Source: JBDWFY01 sp039976075 (GTDB lineage: Bacteria > Pseudomonadota > Alphaproteobacteria > Rhizobiales > Stappiaceae). Taken from it: a stretch of DNA of 64,000 bases. The notes below the pieces were generated by a model, which was not told the origin of the DNA, made no database searches, and saw only the letters and a list, made by a program, of their open reading frames with translations. Below are positions 42,434-52,381 of the stretch, in pieces. How positions within the stretch are numbered: position 1 is the first letter of the stretch; each line of letters opens with the position of its first letter. Where the stretch lies: contig JBDWFY010000022.1 of the NCBI GenBank assembly GCA_039976075.1, forward strand, positions 496,001 through 560,000, in the 5' to 3' direction. Both the position numbers and the translations under genes were made by a program.

Positions 42434-44521
42434 TTACCGTCCTTCTCGGAACCATGTAAGCGTCAGAGCACCCAAAAGGATCGCCAGACCGAGGAAGCCC
42501 GCAAGCAATGGGTATCTATCGACGCCTTTCAGGATGCTGGCATCAGTAGTTTTCAGACCGATCCAGCCATTGCCTGCAAATGTCGTTGCGCGCTGAATTG
42601 GGACAATGCGCGGAACAGAAACCTGATCTCCTGATTTTGCCAGCCGCTGGACCGAACCGGCAGTAGCTGTGGCAATAGGTGTCAATTTTTCAACTGTTGA
42701 ACGGACATCCGAGAATTCTTTGGGATTGGGAGGTCCGACATTTGCAAGAGCGGTGCGTTCGCCATCCGTGACGGAATAGAGCCCCAGGTCAGCCGTCGGG
42801 ATGGTTGCGCGCCAGAGACCGGGATCCGCTTCCTCAAGGACGAGTTCCTGCTCCTGCCCGGTGGGATTTGTCACTGTAACGGCGTCGACACTTTCGCCGA
42901 GGGTTTGGCGCTCGACGACCAGTTCGCGCCCCCGTGCCCGTACCCGCAGAGCCTCTTCCTCGAGGTCTGGTTCTTTCATCAACCAGTGAGCCATATTGCG
43001 TAGCAGCGGAACATGCGGTCCTCCGCCATCAAATCCTCGAGCCCATAGCCAGGCATGATCGGAAAGCATCATTGCGACTCGCCCTTCGCCCTGGCGGTCA
43101 AGAATCACAAGTGGTCGATCATCCGGCCCGTTCATGATGGTGTCACCACTCTTGTGTTCCGCATCGACCAGCCGAAACCATTCACTCCAGGTTGGGTCAT
43201 CGCCATTGGCACCGGGCAGTGATCTCGAGACGGGATGACGGGTTCCGAGCTCAGTCACAAGTGCTTTATATGGCTGTTCAGTGACGTTTCCGCTCGGCTC
43301 AGCCGGCAATACGGTCGCAAGCGGCGTGCGGTACAAGGACCCACCTTCGGAAAATTCCGGGCCCGAGGCCAGTAATATCGCCCCACCATTCCGGACATAG
43401 CGAGCGATGTTGTCGAAATAGAGGATCGGCAAGACGCCGCGCCGCTGATAGCGATCGAAAATGATCAGATCGAATTCATCGATTTTAACCGAAAACAGTT
43501 CTCGCGTCGGGAAAGCAATCAGGGAGAGCTGATTGATCGGTGTTCCATCCTGTTTTTCCGGTGGGCGCAGGATGGTGAAATGAACGAGATCTACGGACGC
43601 ATCGGATTTGAGCAGGTTTCGCCAGGTTCGTTCCCCCGCATGAGGCTCGCCCGATACCAGCAATACACGCAGGTTTTCCCTGATTCCGTCGATGGTGACG
43701 ACCAGTCTGTTGTTCAGGGACGTCAACTCTCCCTCAAGCGCTTCGGCCTCAAATTCAAAAATATTGTCGCCGCCGTGCTCAATCTCCACCGGAATTGCGA
43801 TCGGCTCATCCGGTGATACACGGATTGTCCCGATTGGCTCTCCATCGCGGCGGACTCGAATGCGCGCATCCCTGGATGGAAGCGCGTTAGACCCCAATTG
43901 ATCGACCAGGCGAAGATTGACGATTTGCTCCGTGCCAACCAGCCCGAATTTCGGAGCCCGGTCAAGGACGAGTCGTCTGTCAATTTCATCTTCCCGGCCG
44001 GTAATCAGCCCATGGATCGGTGCTCGGAAGTCCAGACTTTCCGGCTTTTGCGGGGCGTCGTGCACCTGACCATCAGTAATGAAAATAGCGCCCGCAACTC
44101 TATCGGGAGGAACATCCGCAAGACCGTTTTCAAGGGCACCGAACAGTTCTGTGCCGTCTCGTCGTTCAAATTCACTGTCGCGTCCGGCTTCAATGACGCG
44201 AACTTCGAAGCCCGGAAGACCATCCAACCGTTCGATGACCTTCTCGCGTGCCTCATCGGTCATGGCTTTGCGGCCATCAAGGTCCTGGCTCTGGCTGTCA
44301 TCCACCACCAGAGCCACGACACTCGTCAGCGGTTCGCGATCTTCTTTTTCGATTGCCGGGTTCATCAGTGCAAGAATAAAGGCAGCAAATGCTCCCAAAC
44401 GGATCACCGCGCCGCGTTGTTTTCGGTAAAGACTGAGTCCGGAAAGACCAGCAGCGACAACTGCCAGAACAATGAGTAGCGGCAGAGGAACCAGCGGCGC
44501 AAAATCAATTGTCCAGTTCAT
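42434..44521 (-). CDS. Membrane protein of the MoxR cluster with vWA-like and glutamine amidotransferase-like parts
   Basis: A 695-residue protein with two N-terminal transmembrane segments (about residues 10-27 and 38-54) and one near the C-terminus (LLAGFLGLAILLGALTLTWF). Between them, a von Willebrand-like start (VVALVVDDSQSQDLDGRKAM, and GAIFITDGQVHDAP) is followed by a region (FDLIIFDRYQRRGVLPILYF, RNGGAILLASGPEF) resembling class I amidotransferase-like folds without an obvious catalytic Cys. It is the last of four genes of a MoxR-type operon and probably works in the periplasm or membrane with the DUF58 and DUF4159 proteins, in a role not established. Confidence 0.85.
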   Translation of the reverse strand: MNWTIDFAPLVPLPLLIVLAVVAAGLSGLSLYRKQRGAVIRLGAFAAFILALMNPAIEKEDREPLTSVVALVVDDSQSQDLDGRKAMTDEAREKVIERLDGLPGFEVRVIEAGRDSEFERRDGTELFGALENGLADVPPDRVAGAIFITDGQVHDAPQKPESLDFRAPIHGLITGREDEIDRRLVLDRAPKFGLVGTEQIVNLRLVDQLGSNALPSRDARIRVRRDGEPIGTIRVSPDEPIAIPVEIEHGGDNIFEFEAEALEGELTSLNNRLVVTIDGIRENLRVLLVSGEPHAGERTWRNLLKSDASVDLVHFTILRPPEKQDGTPINQLSLIAFPTRELFSVKIDEFDLIIFDRYQRRGVLPILYFDNIARYVRNGGAILLASGPEFSEGGSLYRTPLATVLPAEPSGNVTEQPYKALVTELGTRHPVSRSLPGANGDDPTWSEWFRLVDAEHKSGDTIMNGPDDRPLVILDRQGEGRVAMMLSDHAWLWARGFDGGGPHVPLLRNMAHWLMKEPDLEEEALRVRARGRELVVERQTLGESVDAVTVTNPTGQEQELVLEEADPGLWRATIPTADLGLYSVTDGERTALANVGPPNPKEFSDVRSTVEKLTPIATATAGSVQRLAKSGDQVSVPRIVPIQRATTFAGNGWIGLKTTDASILKGVDRYPLLAGFLGLAILLGALTLTWFREGR

Positions 44522-44522
44522 G

Positions 44523-47357
44523 TTATTGCCCCAACCGTTCTAGTAGGGCAGGAACGTGAACCTGGTCCGCCTTATAATTGCCAGTCAGCGCATACATCAC
44601 AATGTTCACGCCTGTTCTATAGGCAAATTCCCGCTGGCTGGGGTCGGCAGGCACTGTGGGAAACATATATAGGTTACTCTCATCAACGGCCCACGCCGCA
44701 GCAAAGTCATTGGCGGTAATCAATATGGGTGACACCCCATCTCCTGCTCTCACAGGCCGGCCTGTTGGTTCCGTAACCTCCGGGAGTGCTTCCACCCACA
44801 GTGGCCCTCCGGACCATCGTCCAGGAAAATGCTCGAGCAGGAAGAAGGCTTTGGTGAGCACGTGATCAGCCGGAACCGGCTCCAGAGCGGGAATGTCCAA
44901 TCCACTCAGGATTTCGCGTAATTTTGTCGTCGATGGCGTTGTTCCCAGCCCGCTTGTGCCCATCTGCGCACCAGCCTGATCTCGCGTGTCAAAAAGAATA
45001 GAGCCACCATCGCGCATAAAGGCGTCAACCCGGGCCATACTCCGGCTGCTGGGAGCATCTGCTGCTGCATCAATCGGCCAATATAACAGAGGGAAATAGG
45101 CCAACTCATCGGTATCGATATCGACGCCCATCGGCTCGCCCGGTTCCAGGGCTGTTCGATCAGACAGATACGTAGACAAGCCGATCAGCCCTCGTTTGCT
45201 GACTTCATCTATTTCGGGATTTCCGGTTAACACATAGGCCAGACGGGTTTTGGTTGTTGCTTCCAACGCTCTGGCAGTGTCCACACGGTCCACTTCTTGA
45301 GCCAAAACGCCACCGCCGCTGAGAACCGGAAACAGAACTGCAGCCAAAATCAAACCGCCTGCAACTTGTCCACCGCGTTTGAAGTTTGGCAGACGCCATC
45401 CTCCGGCCAGAACAAGCACGGCGACGGCATCTGCAATAAGAAGCAGTGTGGCAAGGACAAACAATATGGCACGCAAATCGACCGGGCTTTCTACCTGATA
45501 GGAGCGCAATGTAATCGCATCACCCATAACGGCCGGATCGAACTGAATGAGCTGGTCTCCTTTTTTCATCAGATTATGCGCCTGGTAGGCGTCCTCTGTT
45601 CCATATAGGCCTGGCGGATGTTCCTGGTCCGCTGGGGTGTTTGCAAAGGCGTTTGTGGCAATGGGTCGAACTGTTGGAGCGGGCGGAGTGTAGCGCCCAA
45701 ATCCATCAAGAAGCCGCAGCGGAGCAAGAACGCTTTGGTTTCCATCCTCATTGTTGTCCGTTGCACCACCTGCAACGGAAGAAAAAGCGACGATCTGGCG
45801 GAGCATTTCCACAAAAGCGCCGGAGAGCGGTAAATTGGACCAGGCCGTGTCCGCCGTGACATGGAAGAGAACGATCCAGCCGGAGCCAAATTGTTCTGCC
45901 GTCACCAGTGGTGTGCCGTCTGTCAGACTGGCCCAGGTTCGATCAGGTAAACTTTCATCCGGCTCCGCAAGGACTTGTCGCTCGACCTGAACATCGTCGG
46001 GAATGGTCACCCCCTTGAAAGGACTGGCGTCAGAAAAGCTGCCAAGACCCTGAGGTTTCTGCCATGTCAGGCTACCCCCAAGTGCACGGTCACCGGTTCT
46101 GAGGGACACAGGTACGAGATCATCGGCACCGGATGCCAGACGCGGGCCTGCGAAGCGAACGAGAACTCCGCCATCGGACACCCATTTTGAGATCTCTTCC
46201 TGCGCTTCTTCGGAAATGACCCCAATATCGGCAAGCATGATCACAGATACATTCTGCTGGATGAGGTCCGGCATGGCTTTGGCCAGATCCGCATCTCGCG
46301 GTTCGCGAACATCGGAAAATGGCAGTAGCGCCTTGCGCAGATAGTAGAGAGGAGACAGCAATGGTTGGGCAAGATCGGAAGACCCGCCTGCCAACAATCC
46401 AACACTGCGTCGCCGCCAACGATCATCGACCATTTGAACGGCGCCGGCAGTCAGTTCATCAACAATCTCGACCCGTGCAATCTCATTGCGCAGTTCGACG
46501 GGCAATTCAAAGGAAGCTTCCGCAACAGCTTCACCATCATTAAAACTCATGGTCGCCTGACCCAGCACAAGCCCCTTGGCATCATGCGCTCGCACTGCAA
46601 GGGAATTCGGCCCCGTAGCCTGGGAACGATTCCCTTCAACGATCATCTTGTCGGCGAGGTTTCGGACATCGCTCAAGCCGACGATCATCTCCGGGGCCTG
46701 ATAAAGGGTGATGTCATTATCACCGCCAAATGATGCCAGTTTTGCAGCAAATGCATCAACCTCTGATCCGCCAAGCCCGTCGGTCATCCAAATGATGTTA
46801 CCGGGAGCGGCCTCTGTGAATGCAGTTTGCAGCGCGTCTGATAGATCATTCGGCTTTGCGGGCCAGGACCTGGGCGCCAGAGCCCGCAAGCGGTCCCGTG
46901 CTTCCTGAGCCGTGCCTGGAACCAGCGGTTGAGATGTGCCATCCGCTGTGGCTGCGAGCAACACGGGTGTCCCGACATTTTCAGCCTGCCGGATAATAGC
47001 CTCGGCAGCGGATAGGCGTTCAGGCCATTCACGGGCTGATGCCCAGCCATTGTCAAGGATCAACCATAAGGGGCCACTTGCCGACGCTACCGGTCCTGCT
47101 GCCGGTCGCCAGATCGGCCCGGCAAGCGCCAGTATAACGATGGCTGCCATTAATAGACGCAAGACAGTCAACCACCACGGACTTTGAGAAGGGGTTTCTT
47201 CCTTGTTCTCAATGTCAAGCAGCAGGCGTGTGGGTGGAAACAGGATCTCTTTCGGCCGGGGCGGAACAAGGCGCAACAGCCACCAGATCGCCGGCAAAAG
47301 AATGAGGGCGCTCAATACCCATGGACTGCTGAAAGCGATAGGCAGGAACCCACTCAT
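44523..47357 (-). CDS. BatA-like N-terminal and DUF4159 domain membrane protein
   Basis: A 944-residue protein. The N-terminus is a BatA-type membrane pair (SPWVLSALILLPAIWWLLRL, then LTVLRLLMAAIVILALAGPI). A vWA-like stretch follows (WLILDNGWASAREW), then an amidotransferase-like part, two further membrane segments near residues 630-680, and a DUF4159 domain (ELAYFPLLYWPIDAAADAP; FMRDGGSILFDTRDQ). The start overlaps the DUF58 stop by four bases, and the next gene begins one base after the stop, so the operon is tightly coupled. Such long fusions are usual in alphaproteobacterial MoxR clusters. Function unknown. Confidence 0.9.
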   Translation of the reverse strand: MSGFLPIAFSSPWVLSALILLPAIWWLLRLVPPRPKEILFPPTRLLLDIENKEETPSQSPWWLTVLRLLMAAIVILALAGPIWRPAAGPVASASGPLWLILDNGWASAREWPERLSAAEAIIRQAENVGTPVLLAATADGTSQPLVPGTAQEARDRLRALAPRSWPAKPNDLSDALQTAFTEAAPGNIIWMTDGLGGSEVDAFAAKLASFGGDNDITLYQAPEMIVGLSDVRNLADKMIVEGNRSQATGPNSLAVRAHDAKGLVLGQATMSFNDGEAVAEASFELPVELRNEIARVEIVDELTAGAVQMVDDRWRRRSVGLLAGGSSDLAQPLLSPLYYLRKALLPFSDVREPRDADLAKAMPDLIQQNVSVIMLADIGVISEEAQEEISKWVSDGGVLVRFAGPRLASGADDLVPVSLRTGDRALGGSLTWQKPQGLGSFSDASPFKGVTIPDDVQVERQVLAEPDESLPDRTWASLTDGTPLVTAEQFGSGWIVLFHVTADTAWSNLPLSGAFVEMLRQIVAFSSVAGGATDNNEDGNQSVLAPLRLLDGFGRYTPPAPTVRPIATNAFANTPADQEHPPGLYGTEDAYQAHNLMKKGDQLIQFDPAVMGDAITLRSYQVESPVDLRAILFVLATLLLIADAVAVLVLAGGWRLPNFKRGGQVAGGLILAAVLFPVLSGGGVLAQEVDRVDTARALEATTKTRLAYVLTGNPEIDEVSKRGLIGLSTYLSDRTALEPGEPMGVDIDTDELAYFPLLYWPIDAAADAPSSRSMARVDAFMRDGGSILFDTRDQAGAQMGTSGLGTTPSTTKLREILSGLDIPALEPVPADHVLTKAFFLLEHFPGRWSGGPLWVEALPEVTEPTGRPVRAGDGVSPILITANDFAAAWAVDESNLYMFPTVPADPSQREFAYRTGVNIVMYALTGNYKADQVHVPALLERLGQ

Positions 47358-48304
47358 TGAAGCTCTCCCGTGCGCGTATTTTGCACCGTATCGCCACCGG
47401 AAAGCCGGTTATGCAACGCCAGCAGCGGTTCAACAGCCGGACGATCGGTGTGATGGACAATGTAAGTCCAGCCGGCTTTGCGCGAGAGTGTACGCAGTGC
47501 TTGGTGTCGTTCAGCCATTTTGCCTTGATAGGCCTCCCGCCAGTCCTGTGCCCGGCCGGTGATAAGTTTGGCGCCGGTCTCCGGATCTTCAAATTCTGTG
47601 CGGCCGCCAAAGGGAAATGTTTCCTCTACCGGATCAAGAATTTGCACCAAATGTCCGCCCGCACCTGTCGAGGCCACAGCGCTGACCCAGGCCCGGATTT
47701 CGTCGATCGGATCCAGAAGGTCAGCAAAAAGGACGACATCGGAGAACCGCTTCACAACACGGGAGTCTGGCAGTGCCGCGGTCTCATCGGCGTGAATGAG
47801 CGCTTGCGCCAGTTTCTCGGCGCCGTTGCGACTGGTGGTCGGTGGCATCAGTCCGGGCAAGCCGATCCGTTCGCCACTTCTGGATAACAGTTCAGCCAGG
47901 CCAAGCATAATGACAACGGCACGATCCCGTTTGCTTGCGTCAGTCAGAGCAGAGCGGAAATTCATCGATTTGCTCAGGTCCGACCAAAGCCAAACGGTAT
48001 GGGCCGCTTCCCATTCCCGCTCACGCACATAAAGGTGATCATCCCGGGCAGATCGTCGCCAATCGACACGTTTCATAGGCTCGCCGGGATTGAAGGGCCG
48101 AAACTGCCAGAACGTTTCTCCCGGTCCTGCGCGCCGACGGCCATGCCAGCCGAAGGCGACAGTACTGGCCACATTCCGTGCTTCGATCAAGAGATCGGGC
48201 AGGGCGTCGGCCAGCGACCGTCCGTCCTTCTGCACTTCCGATTGTGAAAAGAGGTCTGTTCTGTCTTCTTTTAAGCCGTTCTTTCCAGCTTTCGGGGCCT
48301 GCAT
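47354..48304 (-). CDS. DUF58 domain protein
   Basis: A 316-residue soluble protein with the DUF58 signature FWQFRPFNPGEPMKRVDWRR, followed by the vWA-like LYVREREWEAAHTVWLWSDL. DUF58 proteins are nearly always next to a MoxR ATPase, as here (moxR is 31 bases upstream). They are thought to be substrates or adaptors in MoxR-assisted assembly of envelope or cofactor-containing complexes. Four bases overlap the following gene. Confidence 0.93.
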   Translation of the reverse strand: MQAPKAGKNGLKEDRTDLFSQSEVQKDGRSLADALPDLLIEARNVASTVAFGWHGRRRAGPGETFWQFRPFNPGEPMKRVDWRRSARDDHLYVREREWEAAHTVWLWSDLSKSMNFRSALTDASKRDRAVVIMLGLAELLSRSGERIGLPGLMPPTTSRNGAEKLAQALIHADETAALPDSRVVKRFSDVVLFADLLDPIDEIRAWVSAVASTGAGGHLVQILDPVEETFPFGGRTEFEDPETGAKLITGRAQDWREAYQGKMAERHQALRTLSRKAGWTYIVHHTDRPAVEPLLALHNRLSGGDTVQNTRTGELQ

Positions 48305-48335
48305 GAATGGGTCTACTTCTTTTGTTGCACGGATC

Positions 48336-49346
48336 TCAGCTTATTCTGGATTTGATTTTATTGATCACGTTGCGGATGGTTTCTCCATCTGCCCGAGCGG
48401 CGAATGTCAAAGCCATCCTGTGTTGCAGAACCGGTTCTGCGAGGGCGAGAACATCATCGACAGAAGGGGCAAGTCGTCCTTCTGAAAGTGCGCGGGCCCT
48501 TACGGTCAGCATCAACGCCTGACTGGCACGGGGACCCGGTCCCCAGGCAATGAGGTCCGAGATCTCCGCATTGCCGGGCTCTCCGGGTCTGGCACACCGC
48601 ACCAGCGTCAAAATGGCATCGACAACGGATTCCCCAACCGGCATGCGGCGGACCAGCATCTGGTATTTCATAAGTTCGTCAGCGTTTAGAACTGATGTTG
48701 CTTCGGATTCTTCAGCGCCGGTAGTGTCGAGCAAAATACGACGTTCAGCATCCAGATCCGGATAATGCACATCTATTTGCATCAGAAACCGGTCCAACTG
48801 CGCTTCGGGCAGCGGGTAGGTTCCTTCCTGCTCAAGCGGATTTTGCGTGGCCAGTACATGAAACGGACGGGGGAGATCGTGTCGCACACCGGCGACGGTG
48901 ACGTGATATTCCTGCATGCTCTGCAATAGGGCAGATTGGGTCCTGGGGCTCGCACGATTGATTTCGTCTGCCATCAGAAGCTGCGAAAAAACAGGGCCGG
49001 GTATAAACCGGAAGCTTCGTGTTCCGTCTGCTGCCTGATCCAGAACTTCCGCACCCAGAATATCCGAAGGCATCAGATCGGGTGTGAATTGAATGCGGCT
49101 TGAATCCAGGCCCAGTACAGTCCCCAGGGTCTCGACAAGTTTGGTTTTGGCAAGACCGGGTACGCCGACAAGCAAGCCGTGGCCGCCTGACAGGATCGTT
49201 ACCAGACTGCGCTCAACAACATTTTCCTGGCCAAATATAACCCGGCCGATTTCCGTCCGGGCAGCGGAAATGCGGTCAACGGCGATCTCGGCTTCCTTGA
49301 CGATATCGCTATTGTCCATACTTGGTGTGGGCGAAAGGGAACTCAT
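48336..49346 (-). CDS. MoxR family AAA+ ATPase
   Basis: A 336-residue ATPase. Walker A is GVPGLAKTKL, Walker B LLMADEINRASP, with sensor 1 in VLATQNPLEQEGTYPLPEAQ and the arginine-containing LDRFLMQIDV after it, all typical of MoxR. It heads the minus-strand operon moxR-DUF58-DUF4159-vWA and likely acts as chaperone for the products of the neighbouring genes. The start at 49346 is used; a second Met lies nine codons in. Confidence 0.95.
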   Translation of the reverse strand: MSSLSPTPSMDNSDIVKEAEIAVDRISAARTEIGRVIFGQENVVERSLVTILSGGHGLLVGVPGLAKTKLVETLGTVLGLDSSRIQFTPDLMPSDILGAEVLDQAADGTRSFRFIPGPVFSQLLMADEINRASPRTQSALLQSMQEYHVTVAGVRHDLPRPFHVLATQNPLEQEGTYPLPEAQLDRFLMQIDVHYPDLDAERRILLDTTGAEESEATSVLNADELMKYQMLVRRMPVGESVVDAILTLVRCARPGEPGNAEISDLIAWGPGPRASQALMLTVRARALSEGRLAPSVDDVLALAEPVLQHRMALTFAARADGETIRNVINKIKSRIS

Positions 49347-49630
49347 GTTTTGCCGTCTCCTGCCGTTCCAGCATATCGCACGCCATTGCGATATGCATTC
49401 CTGTTGATTCTGCCTATCCTGCTGCGCTTGCGCTGCGTGTCCCGTGCCGGTTGCCTGTGGCGGTACTTAACGTCCATATGGGAGTTTGACAGCATATTGT
49501 CGATGGCGCATCACCCGGCGCCAACAAAATCTTGTGTCCGGTAGCGAATTCCGGGCATGTTGTTTCCAATCCAACCGCGAAGCACGGCGATAAGATGGCG
49601 CCCCTGAGGCGAAAAAGAGGCGAACTGGCG

Positions 49631-50242
49631 ATGACATTCAAGGAGGCCATGAACCCGCAATCAGGACCGGACGGTCTTGCTGCTCTTATTGCCCGGGCAG
49701 GTGTCTCGGAGCGAGGAATTCCGCCGGTGGAGAAATGGAACCCGCCATTTTGCGGTGATCTCGATATGCGTATCGCACGCGATGGAACCTGGTACTACAT
49801 GGGGTCTCCAATCAAGCGGGAAGCACTGGTCAGGCTCTTCGCCTCTGTGTTGCGCCGTGATGACGATGGCCGACATTATCTGGTGACCCCTGTGGAAAAG
49901 GTAGGGATCAGCGTGGAGGACGCGCCCTTCCTCGCAGTTGAACTTCATTCCAGCGGTTCTGGGGAGAATCAGAGCGTTACTGTCAGGACCAAGCAGGGCG
50001 ATGTCGTCACCGCCGGTGCCGAACATCCCATGCGGTTTGAGAAAGAGGATGGAAATGACGGCCTGAAGCCCTACATTCTGGTACGCGGACGCCTGGAAGC
50101 ACGGCTTGCCAGAGCGCTTCTTTATGAGTTGGCAGAGCTTGGGAGTAACAGGAAAATTGGCGACATCGATATGTTCGGAGTCTGGTCGACCGGTGTTTTT
50201 TATCCGATCATGACGGTAGATGAAATGGAGGCGGTAGATTGA
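49631..50242 (+). CDS. DUF1285 domain protein
   Basis: A 203-residue protein of the DUF1285 family, recognised by PPVEKWNPPFCGDLDMRIAR, then DGTWYYMGSPIKREALVRLF and FASVLRRDDDGRHYLVTPVE. The start at 49631 (MTFKEAM) precedes the conserved core; 49649 is also possible. The stop overlaps the TTG start of the Nudix gene. Its position before CoA pyrophosphatase and the CCA enzyme is conserved in many alphaproteobacteria as I remember them. Function unknown. Confidence 0.92.
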   Translation: MTFKEAMNPQSGPDGLAALIARAGVSERGIPPVEKWNPPFCGDLDMRIARDGTWYYMGSPIKREALVRLFASVLRRDDDGRHYLVTPVEKVGISVEDAPFLAVELHSSGSGENQSVTVRTKQGDVVTAGAEHPMRFEKEDGNDGLKPYILVRGRLEARLARALLYELAELGSNRKIGDIDMFGVWSTGVFYPIMTVDEMEAVD

Positions 50243-50886
50243 GCCCAGTCCTGGGGGAAGTTGACCCGTTGGATTTTTCAGCCAATGCGTTTCGCCGTGC
50301 GGTGAGAGAACGGGCCTCGATTGTCGCCCAAGGCGATGACGGCGGCGACCATTTGCTCAATCCAGAGCTGGAACGGGCTGATGCGGTGCGTTCCTTGCGC
50401 GATGCTGCAGTTTTGATACCCGTCATCGATCGAGACCACGAAGCAACAGTATTGCTGACCCACAGAACGGACAATCTGCCCTCTCACGCGGGACAAGTTG
50501 CATTTCCAGGTGGCAAGATTGATCAAGGTGATAGCGATCCCACCGCGGCGGCTTTGAGAGAATGTGAGGAGGAATTGGGGCTTGACCGGCACTACGTGGA
50601 CCCGTTGCTGACCTTCCCGCCCTATTTGAGCTATAGTGGATTTCGGATTTATCCGGTGGTAGCGACCGTTGACCCTGAGTTCACCATGACGATCAACAGA
50701 GGGGAAGTCGCCGATGTTTTTGAGGTCCCGCTCCGGTTTTTGATGTCGGATAACAACCATGAGAAACATGGCCGAGAATTCAAAGGTGCACAGCGCTACT
50801 ATTATGCCATGCCATATAAGAAGCATCATATCTGGGGTGTAACGGCAGGGATCATCCGGATGGTATATGAAAGGCTGTACGCCTGA
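50239..50886 (+). CDS. Nudix CoA pyrophosphatase
   Basis: A 215-residue enzyme beginning with TTG at 50239: GGAGG lies seven bases upstream and the codon overlaps the previous stop, so the rare start is well supported. The CoA-type motif LTHRTDNLPSHAGQVAFPGG runs directly into the Nudix box (KIDQGDSDPTAAALRECEEE, LGL). This combination marks enzymes that split coenzyme A into 3',5'-ADP and phosphopantetheine. It overlaps the next gene by one base. Confidence 0.93.
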   Translation: MSPVLGEVDPLDFSANAFRRAVRERASIVAQGDDGGDHLLNPELERADAVRSLRDAAVLIPVIDRDHEATVLLTHRTDNLPSHAGQVAFPGGKIDQGDSDPTAAALRECEEELGLDRHYVDPLLTFPPYLSYSGFRIYPVVATVDPEFTMTINRGEVADVFEVPLRFLMSDNNHEKHGREFKGAQRYYYAMPYKKHHIWGVTAGIIRMVYERLYA

Positions 50887-51161
50887 TGCTCAGAATTGTC
50901 CTCATTCACTTTGCTCTTTTTCTACTGCCATTTGTCGCTTATGCCATCTGGATCAGCATTACACGGCGGGCGCAATCCAAACCGGCTTGGCGGGACGGGC
51001 CGAATTTCTGGCTGGCATCCGCAGGCCTTGTTCTGGTTGTAGGCAGCTTGCTGATACTTGGCACATTCCGTGATGCACCCAGCGGCGCCAGCTATACGCG
51101 GGCTGAATTCAAGGACGGTAAACTTATACCGGGCGGTTATGAAAAACCAGCCGATCGCTAA
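50886..51161 (+). CDS. Small membrane protein, DUF6111-like
   Basis: A 91-residue protein with two transmembrane segments (IHFALFLLPFVAYAIWISI, about 5-24, and FWLASAGLVLVVGSLLILGT, about 41-60) and a charged C-terminal tail (AEFKDGKLIPGGYEKPADR). Its start overlaps the Nudix stop and its end overlaps the CCA gene start by 23 bases, so it is firmly part of this operon. Its placement is characteristic of the alphaproteobacterial family I know as DUF6111. Function unknown. Confidence 0.85.
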   Translation: MLRIVLIHFALFLLPFVAYAIWISITRRAQSKPAWRDGPNFWLASAGLVLVVGSLLILGTFRDAPSGASYTRAEFKDGKLIPGGYEKPADR

Positions 51162-52371
51162 ACTGCAACACGCCAACTGGCTCCATAATGATGCGACCCA
51201 GCGGGTGTTTTCTGCACTTGTGGTCACTGGTGCGGAGGCATGTGCTGTGGGCGGGGCCATTCGCAATACGCTTCTGGATGAAGACGTTCATGATATTGAT
51301 ATTGCGACAACCGCCATGCCCGACGAGATCATCGCAGCGGCTCGCGAGGCTGGACTAAAAGCAGTCCCAACCGGTTACGAGCATGGTACGGTCACTATTC
51401 TGTCCGGAGGCACGCCTTTTGAGGTGACGACGCTGCGCGAAGATGTTCAGACCCACGGTCGGCATGCGGTCGTGCAGTTTGGATCAGACTGGCAGCGGGA
51501 CGCTGAACGTCGCGACTTTACCATGAACGCGCTGTATGCGGACCGGGACGGCAATGTGTTCGATCTGGTCGACGGATACCAGGATTGTCTTGAGCGAAGA
51601 GTGCGTTTCATCGGTTCAGCTGAAAAACGTATTCAGGAGGATTATCTGCGCATTCTGCGTTATTTCCGATTTCAAGCGACATATGGATCGCAGTACGATG
51701 ACGTTGAGGCGAGGGAAGCAATTGTCGCTAACCGTGATGGGGTGGAACAGCTTTCGGCTGAACGGCTCGGACAGGAAATGCGACGCCTGCTGCCTGCGCG
51801 CGACGCCGCTCGTGTCGTGTCGGAAATGGCGGAGCTTGGGCTCATTGAAATCCTGATCGGCAATCCACCGCATTTGGATTTGTTTCGGTATTTTAAATCT
51901 CTTGAGGAAGTGACTGATGCAGCACGAGATTCCTCATTGCTGCTATTCGCACTGGCGGGTTTTGTTATAGAGGACGTGGATCTGGTTGCGGGTCGACTGA
52001 GGCTGGCCAACGCTGAGAAAAACCGGATGATTACCGGTCATCAGGCTGCACAGATGTGCCGCAATACCAGTACGGACTATGATTTGTCCCTGCTGCTTTA
52101 CAAGCACGGGAGAGTTGCTGCGGTAGATGGTACTTCGATCGCCTGGAGCAAGACCGGCAAGGCCGTCACGGACCGGGGGTGGCTCAGTAATCTGGAGCGG
52201 CTGTCCAGTCTGCCCATACCAGAGTTTCCTGTTACAGGTGGTGATCTTGTATCTGCCGGTGTGAAACCGGGAGAACTAGTTGGAAAAAAACTGAGGAAAG
52301 GTGAGAATACATGGATTGATAGTAAATTCAGGCTAAGTCGTTCAGAAATATTGGAAATAATACAGAATTAA
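51139..52371 (+). CDS. cca: CCA-adding tRNA nucleotidyltransferase
   Basis: A 410-residue class II nucleotidyltransferase. The head domain has CAVGGAIRNTLL (GGxxR nucleotide site) and HDIDIATTAMP with the catalytic DxD. The neck region includes RRDFTMNALYAD and EDYLRILRYFRF. It adds or repairs the 3' CCA of tRNAs, and may polymerise C and A or A only. The start at 51139 (MKNQPIAKLQHANW) overlaps the previous gene; an upstream frame from 51058 is rejected. Confidence 0.95.
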   Translation: MKNQPIAKLQHANWLHNDATQRVFSALVVTGAEACAVGGAIRNTLLDEDVHDIDIATTAMPDEIIAAAREAGLKAVPTGYEHGTVTILSGGTPFEVTTLREDVQTHGRHAVVQFGSDWQRDAERRDFTMNALYADRDGNVFDLVDGYQDCLERRVRFIGSAEKRIQEDYLRILRYFRFQATYGSQYDDVEAREAIVANRDGVEQLSAERLGQEMRRLLPARDAARVVSEMAELGLIEILIGNPPHLDLFRYFKSLEEVTDAARDSSLLLFALAGFVIEDVDLVAGRLRLANAEKNRMITGHQAAQMCRNTSTDYDLSLLLYKHGRVAAVDGTSIAWSKTGKAVTDRGWLSNLERLSSLPIPEFPVTGGDLVSAGVKPGELVGKKLRKGENTWIDSKFRLSRSEILEIIQN

Positions 52372-52381
52372 GACATCCCAT

